Assembly: GCA_965225935.1 (NCBI GenBank)
Contig: CBDDCC010000015.1
Coordinates: 186,001-250,000, forward strand
Direction: 5' to 3'
Origin: CALJXB01 sp965225935
GTDB lineage: Bacteria > Pseudomonadota > Alphaproteobacteria > Kiloniellales > JAKSDN01
DNA length: 64,000 nucleotides
A program made the translations under genes and the position numbers. Of this stretch, positions 61,113 through 64,000 are shown one piece after another (within the stretch, counting starts at the first letter, position 1; each line of letters begins with the position of its first letter). The notes under the pieces were generated by a model. The model was not told where the DNA came from. It did not search any database and worked only from the letters and a program-made list of their open reading frames with translations.

Positions 61113-61886
61113 TCAGCCGACCAGCTCGACGTCGCCCGCGGTGACGGTCCGCCGCCCGCCTCCGGGCAGCTCCAGGATGAGCGCGCCGCTCTCGTCCAGG
61201 GTCTCGAAGCGCCCTTCCAAGGTCTCCCTGGGCAGCGCGACGCGGACCGTCTCCCCCAGCCCCTTGGCGTGGTCGAGCCAGGCCTGGCGGATGGGCGGAA
61301 AACCGTCGTCGAGCCAGCGGTTGACCCGGGCCATGAAGTGGCGGGCGAAGGCTTCCAGCAGGGCGACCGCCGTCAGGTCCGGCGGCGCGCCCTCGAAGGC
61401 GAGGCTGGTTACCGGCGGCTCCAGGTCCTTGGGGTGCGCGGCCACGTTGACGCCGACGCCGAGGATCAGCCACTCGAGGGCGCCCTCCTCGACCCGGGAC
61501 TCGAGCAGGATGCCCGCCCCCTTGCGGTCGTTCAGCATTACGTCGTTGGGCCACTTGTAGCGCACCTCGATCATCGGCGGCGCCACGCTACCGATGGCAT
61601 CGCCCAGTGCGACCGCCGCGACGAAGCTGAGCTGGGCCGCCTCGGACACGGCGCAGTCGGGCCGCAGCACCAGCGAGAAGTAGAGGTTGCCCGGCAGGCA
61701 CTGCCAGTCCCGCCCCCGGCGGCCGCGGGCCCCGCTCTGCTCGCGGGCCCAGACCAGGGTGCCGTCCTCCGCCCCCTGCTCGGCCCGGCGCATGGCCTCG
61801 CTGTTGGTGCTGTCGACGCTCTCCAGGGCCACCAGCCGGTAGGCCGGCGGCAGGGAGGGCAGGACGCTCTCTTGAGACAGGTTCAT
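61113..61886 (-). CDS. birA: Biotin-[acetyl-CoA-carboxylase] ligase
   Basis: BirA attaches biotin to carboxylases. The 257-residue protein starts at ATG 61886, overlapping nuoN by 4 nt. It contains ESVDSTNSEAMRR, the biotin/AMP loop QSGARGRRGRDW, YKWPNDVMLNDRKGAGIL and GVGVNVAAHP, then the small C-terminal domain. The N-terminal DNA-binding domain of E. coli BirA is absent, so it should not act as a repressor. Confidence 0.95.
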   Translation of the reverse strand: MNLSQESVLPSLPPAYRLVALESVDSTNSEAMRRAEQGAEDGTLVWAREQSGARGRRGRDWQCLPGNLYFSLVLRPDCAVSEAAQLSFVAAVALGDAIGSVAPPMIEVRYKWPNDVMLNDRKGAGILLESRVEEGALEWLILGVGVNVAAHPKDLEPPVTSLAFEGAPPDLTAVALLEAFARHFMARVNRWLDDGFPPIRQAWLDHAKGLGETVRVALPRETLEGRFETLDESGALILELPGGGRRTVTAGDVELVG

Positions 61887-63337
61887 TCGGGGAAGAGGGC
61901 CGCGGCGGCCGTACCGGCTCCATCGATCAGCGGGCTGGCGATCAGCACGAAGAAGATGACGAAGAGAGCCGTGCCGGTCAGGATCGCCGCCATCTCGCGC
62001 CCGATGGGCCTGGCGAAGGCCTCGTCCGGCTCGTCGAAGTACATCAGCTTGACGATCCTCAGGTAGTAGAAGGCGCCCACTACCGAGGAGAGGACACCGA
62101 TCACCGCCAAGGTGTAGAGCTCGGCCCGGATCGCCGCCAGGAAGATGTAGAGCTTGCCAAAGAAGCCGGCGAGCGGCGGAATGCCCGCCATGGAGAACAT
62201 GAAGGCCGCCAGCGCCAGGGCCATCATGGGACTGGTCTTGCTGAGGCCCTTCAGGTCTTCGATGCGCTCGACCATGCCCTCGGCGCGGCGCATGGAGAGG
62301 ATGCAGACGAAGGTGCCCACGTTCATCACCAGATAGATGGCGAGGTAGATCGCCAGGCCCTGCACGCCTGCCTCTGTGCCGGCGGCCAGGCCGATCAGCA
62401 TGTAGCCGACGTGGCCGATGGAGCTGTAGGCCATGAGGCGCTTGATGTTGGTCTGGTTGATGGCGGCGAAGGCGCCCAGCAGCATGGACGCAATGGAGAC
62501 GAAGACCACGATCTGCTGCCACTGGCCGACCAGGTCGCCGAAGGGGCCCATCAGCACCCGGATCATCAGCGCCATGGCGGCGATCTTGGGCGCGTTGGCG
62601 AAGAAGGCCGTCACCGCCGTCGGCGCGCCCTCGTAGACGTCGGGCGTCCACATGTGGAAGGGGACGGCCGAGACCTTGAAGGCGAGGCCGGCGATGACGA
62701 AGACGATGCCGACCACCACGCCCAACGACGGCGCCTCGCCGCCCTGGACCGCCTCGGCGAAGATCGCGCCCAAGGCCGCGAAGTCGGTGGTGCCGGAGAA
62801 GCCGTAGACCATGGAGCTGCCGTAGAGCAGCATGCCCGAGGAGAGCGCGCCCAGGACGAAGTATTTCAGGCCCGCCTCGCTGGAGCGCAGCGTGTCCTTG
62901 CGGAAGGCCGCCATGACGTAGAGCGAGAGGCTCTGCAGCTCGAGGCCCATGTAGAGCGAGATGAGGTCGTTGGCGGAGACCATCATCATCATGCCGAGGG
63001 TCGCGTAGACCATCAGCACCGGGAACTCGAAGCGGCGCATGCCCTCGCGCTGGATGTAGCCCAGCGACATGACCATGGTGAGCAGCGCGCCGATCAGCAC
63101 CAGGGTCTTCATGAAGCCGGTGAAGGGATCGTTGACGAAGAGGCCGCCGTAGGCGGTGCCGCTCTGGGCCGGCAGGAACCACAGCAGGGCCAGCGCCACC
63201 GCCACCGAGCCGACCGCCAGCATCATGGTGGTGGCCGTGGCGTCGCGGCGGTGGAAGACGCCCACCATCAGCAGCACCATCCCGGCCACCGCCAGGAACA
63301 GCTCGGGCAGCGAGGCGAGAAGATCCGCGATGATCAT
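61883..63337 (-). CDS. nuoN: NADH-quinone oxidoreductase subunit N
   Basis: NuoN is one of the three antiporter-like membrane subunits of respiratory complex I. The 484-residue protein has about 14 membrane segments, with GLELQSLSLYVMAAF, KYFVLGALSSGMLLYGSS, FKVSAVPFHMWTPDVYEGAP and AYSSIGHVGYMLIGLAAG, which carry the conserved Glu, Lys and His of the proton path. It follows nuoM by 39 bp and is the last gene of the nuo operon. Confidence 0.97.
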   Translation of the reverse strand: MIIADLLASLPELFLAVAGMVLLMVGVFHRRDATATTMMLAVGSVAVALALLWFLPAQSGTAYGGLFVNDPFTGFMKTLVLIGALLTMVMSLGYIQREGMRRFEFPVLMVYATLGMMMMVSANDLISLYMGLELQSLSLYVMAAFRKDTLRSSEAGLKYFVLGALSSGMLLYGSSMVYGFSGTTDFAALGAIFAEAVQGGEAPSLGVVVGIVFVIAGLAFKVSAVPFHMWTPDVYEGAPTAVTAFFANAPKIAAMALMIRVLMGPFGDLVGQWQQIVVFVSIASMLLGAFAAINQTNIKRLMAYSSIGHVGYMLIGLAAGTEAGVQGLAIYLAIYLVMNVGTFVCILSMRRAEGMVERIEDLKGLSKTSPMMALALAAFMFSMAGIPPLAGFFGKLYIFLAAIRAELYTLAVIGVLSSVVGAFYYLRIVKLMYFDEPDEAFARPIGREMAAILTGTALFVIFFVLIASPLIDGAGTAAAALFPE

Positions 63338-63376
63338 GACGGCTGCCTCATGCGCGTTCGCTCCTCCGCCGCGGCC

Positions 63377-64000
63377 TCAGTCGAACGGCCAGGCGCTGGC
63401 CAGCGCCCCGTCCGCCGACCGCTCGGCCGCCGCGGCGAGCGCGGCGTTGTAGTTGTCGATCAGGTTGCTGATCGAGGCCGCGAAGATGTCGATGAAGGAG
63501 GCCGGATAGATGCCCATCCAGAGCACCACGACCACCAGCGGCGCGAACACCACCTTCTCCCGCCACACCAGGTCGCCGATCGACTTGAGGTCGGCCTTGG
63601 TCATGACCCCGAAGATGACCCGCCGGTAGAGGTAGAGCATGTAGGCGGCGCCCAGCACCATGCCGCTGGCGCAGAGCAGCGCCACCCAGGTGTCCACCTG
63701 GAACAGGCCGACGATCACCAGGAACTCGCCGACGAAGCCGCTGGTCCCCGGCAGACCGACGGAGGCCAGCATGAACAGCATGAAGACGAAGGCGTACTGG
63801 GGCATGCGCTCCACCAGGCCGTCGTAACGCGCGATCTCGCGGCTGTGGATGCGATCGTAGACCACGCCGACCACCAGGAAGAGAGCCGCCGAGACGACGC
63901 CGTGGGACAGCATCTGGATCATCGCGCCTTCGAGGCCCTGCTGGGTGACGCTGAAGGTGCCGGCGGTCACGTAGCCCATATGCGCCACCGAGGAGTAGGC
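63377..64000 (-). CDS. nuoM: NADH-quinone oxidoreductase subunit M, C-terminal part
   Basis: Only the last 207 codons are in the window; the 5' part lies beyond 64000. The visible region starts AYSSVAHMGYVTAGTFS and has MIQMLSHGVVSAALFLVVGVVYDR, LMLASVGLPGTSGFVGEFL and LYLYRRVIFG, typical of the C-terminal half of NuoM. It shares the antiporter-like fold with NuoN. Confidence 0.95.
   Translation of the reverse strand, partial: AYSSVAHMGYVTAGTFSVTQQGLEGAMIQMLSHGVVSAALFLVVGVVYDRIHSREIARYDGLVERMPQYAFVFMLFMLASVGLPGTSGFVGEFLVIVGLFQVDTWVALLCASGMVLGAAYMLYLYRRVIFGVMTKADLKSIGDLVWREKVVFAPLVVVVLWMGIYPASFIDIFAASISNLIDNYNAALAAAAERSADGALASAWPFD

Overview
The window is high-GC (about 70%) DNA from the chromosome of a Gram-negative alphaproteobacterium, most likely Rhodospirillales-like. 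The evidence is gene content and order rather than a database match: a pyruvate dehydrogenase E1-beta with its own lipoyl domain, alphaproteobacterial SOS boxes (GAAC-N7-GAAC) in front of lexA, RNase J, type III pantothenate kinase, an A/E/P-rich extension on ribosomal protein S2, DUF1467 beside methylmalonyl-CoA epimerase, and LolCD, BamA and RseP, which mark a diderm envelope.

Layout. (1) 1-3441, minus: pdhC (partial), pdhB, pdhA, ftsB. (2) 3442-5161, plus: a ParD/ParE-like toxin-antitoxin pair whose toxin frame runs without a stop into a nitroreductase. (3) 5183-10338, minus: eno, kdsA, pyrG, secG, tpiA. Blocks 1 and 3 are normally continuous, so block 2 looks inserted. (4) 10595-13997, plus: ppiD-like and trpE. 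(5) 13998-24789: about 10.8 kb of accessory genes separating trpE from trpG. It holds a lower-GC AraC regulator with a divergent proline-racemase-like gene, a SnoaL-like secreted protein, a LysR regulator with a divergent DadA-like oxidase and a trimethylamine-dehydrogenase-like enzyme, a tiny DUF6434-type gene, a PhyH dioxygenase, a divergent polysaccharide deacetylase and cueR. (6) 24790-29934, plus: trpG, trpD, trpC, moaC, moeA, lexA. (7) 29978-33541, minus: yceI, cytochrome b561, comEC; then gltX on plus. (8) 35114-46154, minus: the rpsB-tsf-pyrH-frr-uppS-cdsA-dxr-rseP-bamA-skp-fabZ block, in which the expected lpxD, lpxA, lpxI and lpxB (and gltA beside gltX) are absent. (9) 46355-53235, minus: dnaE, lolD, lolC/E, proS. 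(10) 53462-57723: cysteine synthase, a small secreted protein, a purine permease, an RDD protein and 3-methyladenine glycosylase I, apparently inserted between proS and DUF1467 and bordered by a small inverted-repeat element. (11) 57880-64000, minus: DUF1467, mce, rnj, coaX, birA, nuoN, nuoM (partial).

How it fits together. Most of the window is housekeeping: central carbon metabolism, tryptophan and molybdopterin synthesis, translation, isoprenoid and phospholipid synthesis, outer-membrane assembly, lipoprotein export, replication, RNA decay and respiratory complex I. The accessory content sits at three breakpoints in conserved blocks. The best candidate for something new is in region 5: two genes (oxidase and TMADH-like enzyme) each carry the same 19-bp dyad placed exactly 9 nt before a putative -35 box, with a LysR gene starting beside one copy. 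Together with the racemase-like gene this resembles parts of N-methyl/hydroxy-proline or methylamine catabolism, but key residues are changed in two of the enzymes.

I found no rRNA, tRNA, CRISPR array, transposase or phage gene. No gap between genes exceeds about 300 bases. Start codons were chosen from Shine-Dalgarno-like sequences, family lengths and overlaps, and several are alternatives (GTG or TTG), as noted.
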